Part shown: in pieces, positions 1-5,091 of the stretch | Numbering within the stretch: position 1 is the stretch's first letter | Layout: every line of letters starts with the position of its first letter | NCBI GenBank assembly: GCA_021782055.1 | Contig: JAJXVP010000214.1 | Location: 1-5,092, forward strand | Direction of reading: 5' to 3' | DNA length: 5,092 nt | DNA from: a bacterium | GTDB taxonomy: Bacteria; Spirochaetota; Spirochaetia; JABEVK01 | Program-made: the position numbers and the translations under genes | Notes under the pieces: model-generated | Database searches by the model: none | Told to the model about the DNA's origin: nothing | The model's input: only the letters and a program-made list of their open reading frames with translations

Positions 1-318
1 TATGGCAAATGCCATGTGGGCTACGTCGCACGCGATAAAGTTCTTGGCGTGAGCAAAATTGCCCGTCTTGCCGATGTCTTTGCACGACGGCTTCAAATTC
101 AAGAACGTCTAACAGAAGAAATCGCCGGTGCCATCATGGAGGCCACCGACGCCTTGGGTGTCGGGGTCGTTATGGAAGCCAAACACCTGTGCATGATGAT
201 GCGAGGGGTCGAAAAACAGCACTCTTCGATGGTCACCAGCTCGGTCCTAGGGTCCTTCCGCCGCGATAGCAAAACCCGCGAAGAGTTTTTAAATCTGATC
301 AGGGCGTCGGGAGCTTAA
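1..318 (+). CDS. folE: GTP cyclohydrolase I, C-terminal part (5' end outside window)
   Basis: GTP cyclohydrolase I converts GTP to 7,8-dihydroneopterin triphosphate, the first step of tetrahydrofolate (and often queuosine) synthesis, as a cytoplasmic multimer. The frame is open from base 1, so the gene enters from the left; 105 codons remain of a protein that is usually about 190-220 residues. What is left matches the conserved C-terminal catalytic region: [20 protein letters not shown] (visible residues 13-32), QERLT (34-38), and [10 protein letters not shown] (61-70), followed by TSSVLGSFR and the terminal [10 protein letters not shown]. Cys64 of the visible part corresponds to the zinc-ligand cysteine of the HLCM motif, and His62 to the neighbouring active-site histidine. 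The other two zinc ligands lie upstream and cannot be checked. There is no frameshift in the visible part. Its TAA overlaps the stop codon of the convergent gene, so there is no room for a terminator directly after it. Confidence 0.96.
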   Translation, partial: YGKCHVGYVARDKVLGVSKIARLADVFARRLQIQERLTEEIAGAIMEATDALGVGVVMEAKHLCMMMRGVEKQHSSMVTSSVLGSFRRDSKTREEFLNLIRASGA

Positions 319-899
319 AGACCAGAGCGAAACTCTGCCTTCAGTTGCTCTAGCGCCTGGGAATACTCTGCCCGCATCGGTTCGAGGTTCTCGTTGAGCA
401 CTTTAAGGTAAGTCGGGTCTTTTTCGAGAATAAACTGCGGGTTTGCGCCCGTCTGCTGAGCCAACTGTTGGGCCCTTTGCTTAATGGCAGGCCCAATTTG
501 TTGGGCAATAGCCTCTTTAAGCTGTTTAAGTTCCTGTTGGAACTGCCCCACCAACTGCGCCATCTTTTGCAGGCGAGCGCTCGCTTTTTTTCGGCCCAAC
601 TCGTCCAAAAAGGTCATGACGCGGGTCATTTCAGAAGCAGGACCAAAATCCATCAGTTGAATGCGTGCCAGCAGGGTGTCGGCAGCCCCCAGACACCACA
701 CGGAAAAATCGGCCTTACTCAGCGCCTTTTCCTGCGTCTTTAAAACAGGTTCCCACGACTCTTCGGCACCAGCGAGGGCCTGGGCACAAGCGGCCTTGCC
801 TGCAGTCGCAATTTCCTTGCGGCGCAATTCTTCTTTATCGACCGTGAGGCCTTCGGATTTTTCCATCGCCAATTCTAAGGCGGATTTGATGAATGCCAT
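315..899 (-). CDS. Coiled-coil cytoplasmic protein of unknown function (possible spirochaetal DUF family)
   Basis: This 194-residue protein has no signal peptide or membrane segment. It is rich in Ala, Gln, Leu, Lys and Glu, with heptad-like helical stretches at about residues 105-150 ([20 protein letters not shown] and on) and 165-192 ([20 protein letters not shown]). The N-terminus, [18 protein letters not shown], recalls a small family of spirochaetal proteins that I think is catalogued as DUF6657; this is from memory and untested. No catalytic motif is seen and I assign no function. The ATG at 899 is preceded by GGAGG (910-914 on the opposite strand) with a 10-base spacer, slightly long. 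The gene is last in the minus-strand run, 56 bases after the cyclo-ligase gene, and its TAA overlaps the folE stop. Amino-acid composition and the lack of internal stops make it a real gene; the plus-strand frames across it are shadows. Confidence 0.82.
   Translation of the reverse strand: MAFIKSALELAMEKSEGLTVDKEELRRKEIATAGKAACAQALAGAEESWEPVLKTQEKALSKADFSVWCLGAADTLLARIQLMDFGPASEMTRVMTFLDELGRKKASARLQKMAQLVGQFQQELKQLKEAIAQQIGPAIKQRAQQLAQQTGANPQFILEKDPTYLKVLNENLEPMRAEYSQALEQLKAEFRSGL
571..591 (+). terminator. Terminator-like hairpin plus T-run inside the coiled-coil gene, oriented for folE transcripts
   Basis: The perfect 12-base palindrome GCGAGCGCTCGC (573-584) is followed by seven T residues (585-591) on the plus strand. 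Folding as AGGCGA (571-576) with TCGCTT (581-586) around GCGC gives a six-pair stem with one G-T pair, then the T-run. It lies about 250 bases beyond the folE stop, antisense to codons 104-109 of the convergent gene. No other terminator-like element lies between. The stem is short, so it may be coincidence in coding sequence. Confidence 0.4.
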
Positions 900-909
900 G
901 GGTTACATG

Positions 910-914
910 CCTCC
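910..914 (-). promoter_or_regulatory. Shine-Dalgarno GGAGG for the coiled-coil protein gene
   Basis: CCTCC on the plus strand reads GGAGG on the minus strand, 10 bases before the ATG at 899. A nearer ATG at 908-906 lies only one base from the GGAGG and is followed at once by TAA, so it cannot be the gene start. This supports 899 as the start. Confidence 0.6.
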
Positions 915-935
915 GTTACAACAAATAATTTGCAC

Positions 936-966
936 AAAAAATAGCCCAGCCCCGACTAAAGGGCAA
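936..966 (-). promoter_or_regulatory. Possible promoter, or weak terminator, between cyclo-ligase and coiled-coil gene
   Basis: On the minus strand TTGCCC (966-961) is followed after 17 bases by TATTTT (943-938), a passable sigma-70-type pair that would start transcription about 30 bases before the coiled-coil gene. The same bases can be read differently. GCCC (964-961) can pair with GGGC (947-944) just before TATTTTTT, a four-pair stem with a T-run, overlapping the cyclo-ligase stop codon. The stem is too short to be a convincing intrinsic terminator, and the -35 matches only at TTG. Either reading would partly uncouple the last gene from the operon. Confidence 0.25.
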
Positions 967-1534
967 GGGGGTTCAACCCTTCGGGTCCCACCCACCCGTT
1001 CAGCCGAATATCATGAGCCTCGCGGGGAACTTCTTCAACCAAGCTTTCCTGCCAGCCCACCCCCCAGGCCAACACCCCTGGCAAAAGTGAGGCTAAAAAG
1101 CGGTCATAAAAGCCCTTTCCCCGCCCTAAACGCCCCCCATGACGATCAAAGGCTAAACCCGGCACCAAAACTAAGCTACGGGGCACCTCTCCCGGCGGCC
1201 AAAGTGACGACTCTGGCAAGGGTTCACGAATTCCCCAGGGGGGCACACGGTTCAGCTGTGACCACCTCGTCACTTCGTGAAAAATCAAATTGACACCCGA
1301 AACCCGGGGTAAGGCCAGGCGCCCCTGCCTTAAAACCAAGCCCCAAAACTCTTCGAGGTTGGGTTCTTCGCCCAACGAGGCAAAGCCCAGCACCCAAGGC
1401 CGCTGAGAAGCAAGCCACAGCTGACGAAGGTTTTGACACAACTTAACCTCTTGCTGTTCCCGTTCAAGGGGCCCCAGGGCCCGCAACCGTGCTTTTTGTT
1501 GCTGGCGAAGTTCATTTTTTAAGCTGTCACTCAT
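956..1534 (-). CDS. 5-formyltetrahydrofolate cyclo-ligase (5,10-methenyltetrahydrofolate synthetase)
   Basis: The enzyme uses ATP to turn 5-formyltetrahydrofolate into 5,10-methenyltetrahydrofolate, returning a dead-end folate to the one-carbon pool in the cytoplasm. Starting at the ATG at 1534 the product is 192 residues, the normal family size. It shows the basic N-terminus (KNELRQQQKARLRAL, 6-20), LALPRV (73-78), PWGIREP (99-105), the signature GRLGRGKGFYDR (134-145), which is the phosphate/ATP-binding loop region of the family, and a C-terminal EVPREAHDIRLNGW. The frame stays open upstream to 1681, but that extension lies inside the DUF475 gene and has no family resemblance. The 1534 start forms an ATGA overlap (1531-1534) with the upstream stop. 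No good Shine-Dalgarno precedes it, so translation probably depends on coupling to the DUF475 gene. The common symbols are ygfA or fau, but I leave the symbol blank because usage varies. Confidence 0.93.
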   Translation of the reverse strand: MSDSLKNELRQQQKARLRALGPLEREQQEVKLCQNLRQLWLASQRPWVLGFASLGEEPNLEEFWGLVLRQGRLALPRVSGVNLIFHEVTRWSQLNRVPPWGIREPLPESSLWPPGEVPRSLVLVPGLAFDRHGGRLGRGKGFYDRFLASLLPGVLAWGVGWQESLVEEVPREAHDIRLNGWVGPEGLNPLAL

Positions 1535-2565
1535 GAAGCTTTTTGTCGCCGGTTTACCACTAAGCTTGAAACAAAACTTAAGGCGATCAGAGCAAAACCC
1601 AAGGTTCCCGAAACGATTTCGGGTACCTCTACCCCGGCCGCCCCCAAGAACAAAATCAAAGCTAAGGCGCCTATAGCCCAAAAAGCCCCATGCTCTAGGT
1701 ATCGGAACGAGGTCAGAGTCCCTGCATCGACCATTTGAATGGTGAGCGACCTGACAAAAAAGGCACCTATGCCCAAGCCCAACGCCATGAGGAACAGGCT
1801 GTTGGTTATGGCAAACGCCCCAATGACCCCATCAAACGAAAACGAAGCATCGAGAACTTCGAGGTAAACAAACGAAGCCCAGCCCGCCATCAAAAGCTTT
1901 CGTTCACCGCCTTGGAGCGCACTCCCTATTCCCTCGACCACCACATAAACCACCACCCCGGCCAAGGCCGAGACGACAAACCCCAGCTGATGAGCCACCT
2001 CCACCTGCCCCAAGGTGAGCAAAATAACAACGAGCGTAATGGCCACGGTAACACCTTCAAGCCGCCCAGCCAGGCCAAAAAGCCTTTCGAGGGGAGCCAA
2101 CCAATGCAAGGTTTTTTCTTGGTCAAAGAAAAATCGGGTAAACACTAGCAGTAAAAAGGCGCCACCGAAGCCATCAATCAGCACGTGCTGGTTGACAAGA
2201 ATTTGGGCAAATTCTTGGGGCTTTTGCCAGGCCATGACCAGAACAGCCCCCCACGGGAGGGCACTTACCACCCCCACGATCAACAGAGGAAACACCAAGC
2301 GCATACCAAAGACCGCAATCAAAACCCCGACGGTCAAAAAGAACTTTCGCCAAAAGGGATTCATGGATTTTAAGATGCGGGCATTGACAACCGCGTTGTC
2401 AAACGACAGCGAGGTTTCAAGCACGCCGAGAATCAGCGCTGTCACCAGAGCCTCCCCACCAGCGGCCCAAGAGCCGCCAGTGGTTAACCCTAGGGCAAAG
2501 GCCCCGGCTAAAGCCACCACACTAAAAATTGTACTGCCGCCGAAATACCGCCAAAACTTCACCAT
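1531..2565 (-). CDS. DUF475 family, TerC-superfamily integral membrane protein
   Basis: This 344-residue polytopic inner-membrane protein has about eight or nine hydrophobic segments. Two related acidic motifs mark the family: ETSLSFDNAVVNA at 50-62 and EVLDASFSFDGVIGAFAIT at 236-254, each near the start of one half, giving an internal pseudo-repeat of the E-x-x-x-SFD type. YLEHGAFWAIG at 289-299 is also typical of DUF475. TerC/Alx relatives are linked to tellurite resistance and manganese or other metal-ion export; whether this protein moves metal is inference. The ATG at 2565 is 7 bases after the preceding gene. AAGGAG (2574-2569) lies only 3 bases from the ATG but 6 bases from a GTG at codon 2, so translation could begin at either. 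The stop overlaps the cyclo-ligase start. No tellurite-resistance (ter) genes lie nearby. Confidence 0.9.
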   Translation of the reverse strand: MVKFWRYFGGSTIFSVVALAGAFALGLTTGGSWAAGGEALVTALILGVLETSLSFDNAVVNARILKSMNPFWRKFFLTVGVLIAVFGMRLVFPLLIVGVVSALPWGAVLVMAWQKPQEFAQILVNQHVLIDGFGGAFLLLVFTRFFFDQEKTLHWLAPLERLFGLAGRLEGVTVAITLVVILLTLGQVEVAHQLGFVVSALAGVVVYVVVEGIGSALQGGERKLLMAGWASFVYLEVLDASFSFDGVIGAFAITNSLFLMALGLGIGAFFVRSLTIQMVDAGTLTSFRYLEHGAFWAIGALALILFLGAAGVEVPEIVSGTLGFALIALSFVSSLVVNRRQKAS

Positions 2566-2568
2566 TTG

Positions 2569-2574
2569 CTCCTT
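2569..2574 (-). promoter_or_regulatory. Shine-Dalgarno AAGGAG for the DUF475 gene, overlapping the upstream stop codon
   Basis: The minus strand reads TAAGGAGCAAATGGTG. The two A residues of the TAA stop at 2575-2573 form part of the ribosome-binding site. The spacer is 3 bases to ATG and 6 to the following in-frame GTG, so the GTG (2562) is the better-spaced start by one codon. Confidence 0.65.
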
Positions 2575-2968
2575 AGTGTTCGTGATAAGGGGGGTCTTGA
2601 AAGGTTAACTGGGGGTCCACCTCGACACTCCCAAGGGTAAACAATATCTGCAGGTTGACCAGGTGCTGACCGTACTCGATCCAACACTGGCCAAGATCCA
2701 CACGCCTTCCATTGATTTGTAAACCATAAAAGCCATTAGGCAAGCGAAACCCACGGACGTCTTTAACCCACAAGGTTACCTCTGGTCCGGGACCGCGAAC
2801 CTCTACCCAGCCTGAATCCCAAACCAGACGATCACACAACGCCACGTCAAGCACGGTAAGCCCCGGCCAAGGACGGCTTGAGGGAACAGACCTTGCCTCC
2901 GAATCGGCTAGCAACGGGCTGGCCAGGACAAGGCACCCTAGCAAGACCCAGCTCGGCACCAAGTTCAT
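2573..2968 (-). CDS. Small exported protein of unknown function
   Basis: This 131-residue protein starts at the ATG at 2968. Residues 1-21 form a signal-peptide-like hydrophobic stretch (WVLLGCLVLASPLLA) ending at a plausible signal peptidase I site before DSEARS; the n-region lacks a basic residue, which is unusual. An LLGC at residues 9-12 is a poor lipobox because more hydrophobic core follows it. The mature part, about 110 residues, is rich in Val, Gly, Trp and Leu with alternating patterns suggesting beta strands, and has two cysteines (45 and 95) that could form a disulfide. I do not recognise the family. The frame is open further upstream to 3088, but that extension is basic, lies within the hydrolase gene and would bury the signal peptide. 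The chosen start overlaps the hydrolase stop as ATGA (2965-2968), implying coupled expression and perhaps a shared envelope role. Confidence 0.75.
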   Translation of the reverse strand: MNLVPSWVLLGCLVLASPLLADSEARSVPSSRPWPGLTVLDVALCDRLVWDSGWVEVRGPGPEVTLWVKDVRGFRLPNGFYGLQINGRRVDLGQCWIEYGQHLVNLQILFTLGSVEVDPQLTFQDPPYHEH

Positions 2969-3999
2969 GGGGTTCCCTTCAAGGTCACGGGTAAGCCGTG
3001 GCGGGCCAAATCTTTCAAAAGGATCTCCCAGGCTTCTTTTTCTTGATCGGGCTGAGTCAAAAACTCGTGGGTTGCCCCTTTCAACCAATAGGACTCAAAC
3101 CCAGGGAATTCTTTTTCGACCCACGGCACATCGTAGGCCCCGTCGACCACACTATCGTTGGTCCCTTGGTAGACAGACCCCTGGGGACCTCTCCAGGGCC
3201 GCCAATGATTTTTCCGAGCATTCCAAGCCTGTAAGGCGGCAAACCAATGGGTGGGAAAGCTCGTAATACTCAGGTAATCTTCGGGGGCCACCACCGGGGG
3301 CAGGCTAGGCACGAACCAACCGATGAGAAAAAAGCCAATGCCTTCCCAGGTATACCAGGTGGGGTGAATCAGCGGTGCCGCCAAAATGGTTCGGTCGGCG
3401 ATCAGCGCCGGGCGGCGGTGATAATAGTCGATAACAGCGGAGCCGCCTAACGAATGAGCAACGATGACCCATGGGCGGGGAAAGACTTTTGGGTAGCGGG
3501 CCGCCCAGGCCAACCAATCCCTGACGGCGTCCCCATAGCGGCTCCAGACATCGACATCGGCGCGCGGGCCTTGCGACATTCCGTGACCAGGAAGGTCAAG
3601 GGCGGTTACCGTCCACGCTTGCTTTAAAAAGACCCCGTCAATTCCCGCGAAGGTCAGCGAGTTGGCTAAGTACCCGTGAAGCTGAAAGAGTGTACCCCGA
3701 GGTTTCTCGGGAACCTGAAAAACATTCATCCCCAAAAAACGCCCGTCCGAAGGCAGGGTGAGTACAGTCTGTGTGTACGAAATATCCTTTAGGCGGCTTT
3801 TCCACTGCTTCAAATAGGCCTGGACGGCGGGACCTACCGTTTGAGGTGGAGAAGGTCCCAGAATTGCCGGTTGAGCTTGCATTAACAAATCCCACCGTAA
3901 CGGCGCCGACGGGTCGGACGGCGTACCAGCACACGAAAGGCACAAACAGGCCGTACCTAGGGCGCCCAGCGTGGCCAGAGGACGAAGAAGTCGAATCAT
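2965..3999 (-). CDS. Predicted lipoprotein alpha/beta hydrolase (Hydrolase_4 / monoacylglycerol-lipase-like)
   Basis: This 344-residue serine hydrolase has an N-terminal export signal. Residues 1-22 carry basic Arg3 and Arg6 and a hydrophobic core ending in LCLSC-AGT, so Cys23 is the likely lipidated cysteine. Cys is at -3, a departure from the strict lipobox that spirochaetes tolerate. The fold signatures are in order: HGY oxyanion region (108-110), LDLPGHGMSQGP (134-145), AHSLGGSA with nucleophile Ser183 (181-188), GTNDSVVDG (279-287; Asp282 is the likely acid), and GATHEF with His311. This arrangement resembles monoacylglycerol lipases and lysophospholipases (Hydrolase_4), but the substrate cannot be read from sequence. 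It is probably membrane-anchored and acts outside the cytoplasm on lipids or esters. It is first in the minus-strand operon and overlaps the next gene by 4 bases. No Shine-Dalgarno lies at proper distance from the ATG at 3999. Confidence 0.9.
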   Translation of the reverse strand: MIRLLRPLATLGALGTACLCLSCAGTPSDPSAPLRWDLLMQAQPAILGPSPPQTVGPAVQAYLKQWKSRLKDISYTQTVLTLPSDGRFLGMNVFQVPEKPRGTLFQLHGYLANSLTFAGIDGVFLKQAWTVTALDLPGHGMSQGPRADVDVWSRYGDAVRDWLAWAARYPKVFPRPWVIVAHSLGGSAVIDYYHRRPALIADRTILAAPLIHPTWYTWEGIGFFLIGWFVPSLPPVVAPEDYLSITSFPTHWFAALQAWNARKNHWRPWRGPQGSVYQGTNDSVVDGAYDVPWVEKEFPGFESYWLKGATHEFLTQPDQEKEAWEILLKDLARHGLPVTLKGTP

Positions 4000-4005
4000 A
4001 AGGGG

Positions 4006-4014
4006 ATTTTATCA
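4006..4014 (-). promoter_or_regulatory. Extended -10 promoter element for the hydrolase operon
   Basis: The minus strand reads TGATAAAAT (4014-4006): TG, one base, then TAAAAT, five of six matching TATAAT. A start of transcription about seven bases further on falls at or within a base or two of the hydrolase ATG (3999). A TTGATT sequence upstream (about 4039-4034 on the minus strand) is 20 bases from the hexamer, too far for a normal -35, but extended -10 promoters do not need one. Confidence 0.4.
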
Positions 4015-4021
4015 CACTCCT

Positions 4022-4060
4022 CTTGCATAAAAATCAAAATCTATTGCATAAAGATACATA
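4022..4060. promoter_or_regulatory. Tandem ARG-box-like operator (candidate ArgR/AhrC site)
   Basis: TTGCATAAA occurs at 4023-4031 and again at 4044-4052, exactly 21 bases apart. Set against the 18-bp ARG box of the arginine repressor (core TGAAT-WWWW-ATTCA), 4022-4039 contains TGCAT-AAAA-ATCAA and 4043-4060 contains TGCAT-AAAG-ATACA. The second is an imperfect inverted repeat. The two boxes are separated by 3 bases, the spacing usual for paired ARG boxes. The position, directly before argF and overlapping its likely promoter, fits repression by arginine. The matches are imperfect and no repressor gene is in the window, so the assignment is inference. Confidence 0.5.
4023..4052 (+). promoter_or_regulatory. 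Possible argF promoter
   Basis: TTGCAT (4023-4028) and CATAAA (4047-4052) are separated by 18 bases and could serve as -35 and -10. Three and four of six bases match the consensus, so the promoter would be weak. It lies wholly within the putative ARG boxes and would give a leader of about 36 bases. Other placements in this AT-rich stretch are possible. Confidence 0.3.
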
Positions 4061-4084
4061 ACCTTAGAAACAAGCGCAAAACCT

Positions 4085-4090
4085 AGGAGG
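4085..4090 (+). promoter_or_regulatory. Shine-Dalgarno AGGAGG for argF
   Basis: A perfect AGGAGG lies 5 bases before the ATG at 4096 and settles the start of argF. Confidence 0.85.
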
Positions 4091-4095
4091 CCGCG

Positions 4096-5043
4096 ATGAA
4101 ACCCTCTCCGTTAAAAGGCCGGTCCTGCCTCATGATGGCAGACCTTTCTACCGCTGAAATTCGGTATCTTCTCGATTTGGCTCACGAGGTCAAACGCCAA
4201 AAAAAAGAGGGTCTGGTCACACAGCGCTTTCAAGGAAAAACCTTGGCGATGATCTTTGAAAAACCCTCGACCCGCACCCGGGCCGCCTTCGAAACCGCCT
4301 TTGCCGAAGAAGGGGGACACCCTGTCTTTTTGTCAAAAGACGACATTCAGCTTGGACACAAAGAATCGATTGAAGACACTGCCCGTGTCTTGGGACGGAT
4401 GTTTGACGCGATCATGTTTCGAGGCTTTCAGCAAACCACGGTCGAAACGCTTGCCTCCTTTAGCGGCGTTCCGGTCTACAACGGCCTTACCGACATGGCC
4501 CACCCCACCCAAGTTCTTGCCGACCTTATGACCCTCGAAGAGGCCTGGGGAGGCAAACTTCAGGGCAAAACGTTGGTGTACTGTGGCGATGGACGCAACA
4601 ACATGAGTCATACCCTCATGGTCGGTGCCGCCCGCATGGGAATGAAATTTGTTATCGCGGCTCCCGAAGTTTTGTACCCCGCCGAAGACGACGTTGACTT
4701 CTGCCGGGAAATCGCCAGCCAAGAGGGCACCGAACTGGTAATTACCAGCGACCTTAAGGCCGCCGTCAATGGGGCCGACGCCGTTTATACCGATGTCTGG
4801 GCTTCGATGGGCGAAGAAACGCTTCTTCACCTGCGCCGGCAGATCCTTCAGCCCTACCAGGTCAATGCCGAGGTCATGCACGCGACTGGCAAGCCCGAGG
4901 CGATCTTTTTACACTGTCTGCCTGCCGTCAAGGGCGAAGAAGTCACTTCGGACGTCATTGAGGGTCCGCAAAGCCGCGTGTGGGATCAAGCCGAAAACCG
5001 CAAGCACACCATCAAGGCGTTAATGTTGGCCACCTTGGTGTAA
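4096..5043 (+). CDS. argF: Ornithine carbamoyltransferase
   Basis: Ornithine carbamoyltransferase joins carbamoyl phosphate and L-ornithine to give L-citrulline and phosphate in the cytoplasm, as a trimer or multiple of trimers. The product is 315 residues, the usual length. All family signatures are present in order: carbamoyl-phosphate loop STRTR (58-62), MFRG (107-110), HPTQ (136-139), GDGRNNM (164-170), the ornithine-binding DVWASMG (233-239), and the HCLPA motif (273-277) with the active-site cysteine Cys274. VWDQAENRKHTIKALM near the end matches the conserved C-terminal helix. The SMG loop distinguishes it from aspartate carbamoyltransferase and from N-acetyl- or N-succinyl-ornithine variants. 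The ATG follows a perfect Shine-Dalgarno. No other arginine gene is in the window, so whether it serves biosynthesis (argF) or the arginine deiminase pathway (arcB) cannot be proven; the ARG-box-like upstream site favours biosynthesis. Confidence 0.96.
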   Translation: MKPSPLKGRSCLMMADLSTAEIRYLLDLAHEVKRQKKEGLVTQRFQGKTLAMIFEKPSTRTRAAFETAFAEEGGHPVFLSKDDIQLGHKESIEDTARVLGRMFDAIMFRGFQQTTVETLASFSGVPVYNGLTDMAHPTQVLADLMTLEEAWGGKLQGKTLVYCGDGRNNMSHTLMVGAARMGMKFVIAAPEVLYPAEDDVDFCREIASQEGTELVITSDLKAAVNGADAVYTDVWASMGEETLLHLRRQILQPYQVNAEVMHATGKPEAIFLHCLPAVKGEEVTSDVIEGPQSRVWDQAENRKHTIKALMLATLV

Positions 5044-5052
5044 AGACGCTGG

Positions 5053-5073
5053 AGCCGGGGCTGGCCCCCGGTT
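5053..5073 (+). terminator. GC-rich hairpin after argF, possible terminator
   Basis: AGCCGGGG (5053-5060) can pair with CCCCGGTT (5066-5073), including one G-T pair, around the loop CTGGC. It begins about 10 bases after the argF stop, where a terminator is expected. No clean T-run follows; the next bases are GTGAAATATAG, with TTTT only at the window end. It may be a T-poor terminator or an mRNA-stabilising stem. Confidence 0.5.
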
Positions 5074-5076
5074 GTG

Positions 5077-5091
5077 AAATATAGTATATTT
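5077..5091. repeat. Perfect 15-base AT palindrome at the right edge
   Basis: AAATATA (5077-5083), a central G, and TATATTT (5085-5091) form a perfect inverted repeat. It may be part of a promoter or operator for a gene beyond the window (TATAGT and TATATT resemble -10 elements). Low base complexity makes chance a reasonable explanation. Confidence 0.35.

Noticed and set aside
661..1293. Long plus-strand open frame (210 codons) across the coiled-coil and cyclo-ligase genes
   Set aside because: It lies opposite two better-supported minus-strand genes. Its translation is rich in Pro, Ser, Arg and Ala with no domain, and it has no ribosome-binding site. It is a shadow.
1535..1681. Upstream extension of the cyclo-ligase frame
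   Set aside because: The extra 49 residues lie inside the DUF475 gene, are Gly/Arg-rich and unlike the family. The ATG at 1534 gives the normal length and an ATGA overlap.
1735..2608. Overlapping plus-strand open frames opposite the DUF475 gene
   Set aside because: The minus-strand frame carries clear TerC/DUF475 motifs. The plus-strand products are basic, low-complexity antisense readings.
2969..3088. Upstream extension of the small exported protein
   Set aside because: It would place 40 basic residues before a signal peptide and lies within the hydrolase coding sequence. The ATG at 2968 is the sensible start.
3638..4015. Minus-strand frame with a GTG start at 4015, preceded by GGAG
   Set aside because: It is out of frame with the hydrolase, Ser/Thr/Gly-rich and without any motif. 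The hydrolase frame is clearly the coding one.
4333..4881. Minus-strand open frame of 182 codons opposite argF
   Set aside because: ornithine carbamoyltransferase motifs are unambiguous on the plus strand. The antisense frame arises from codon bias and shows no start signal.
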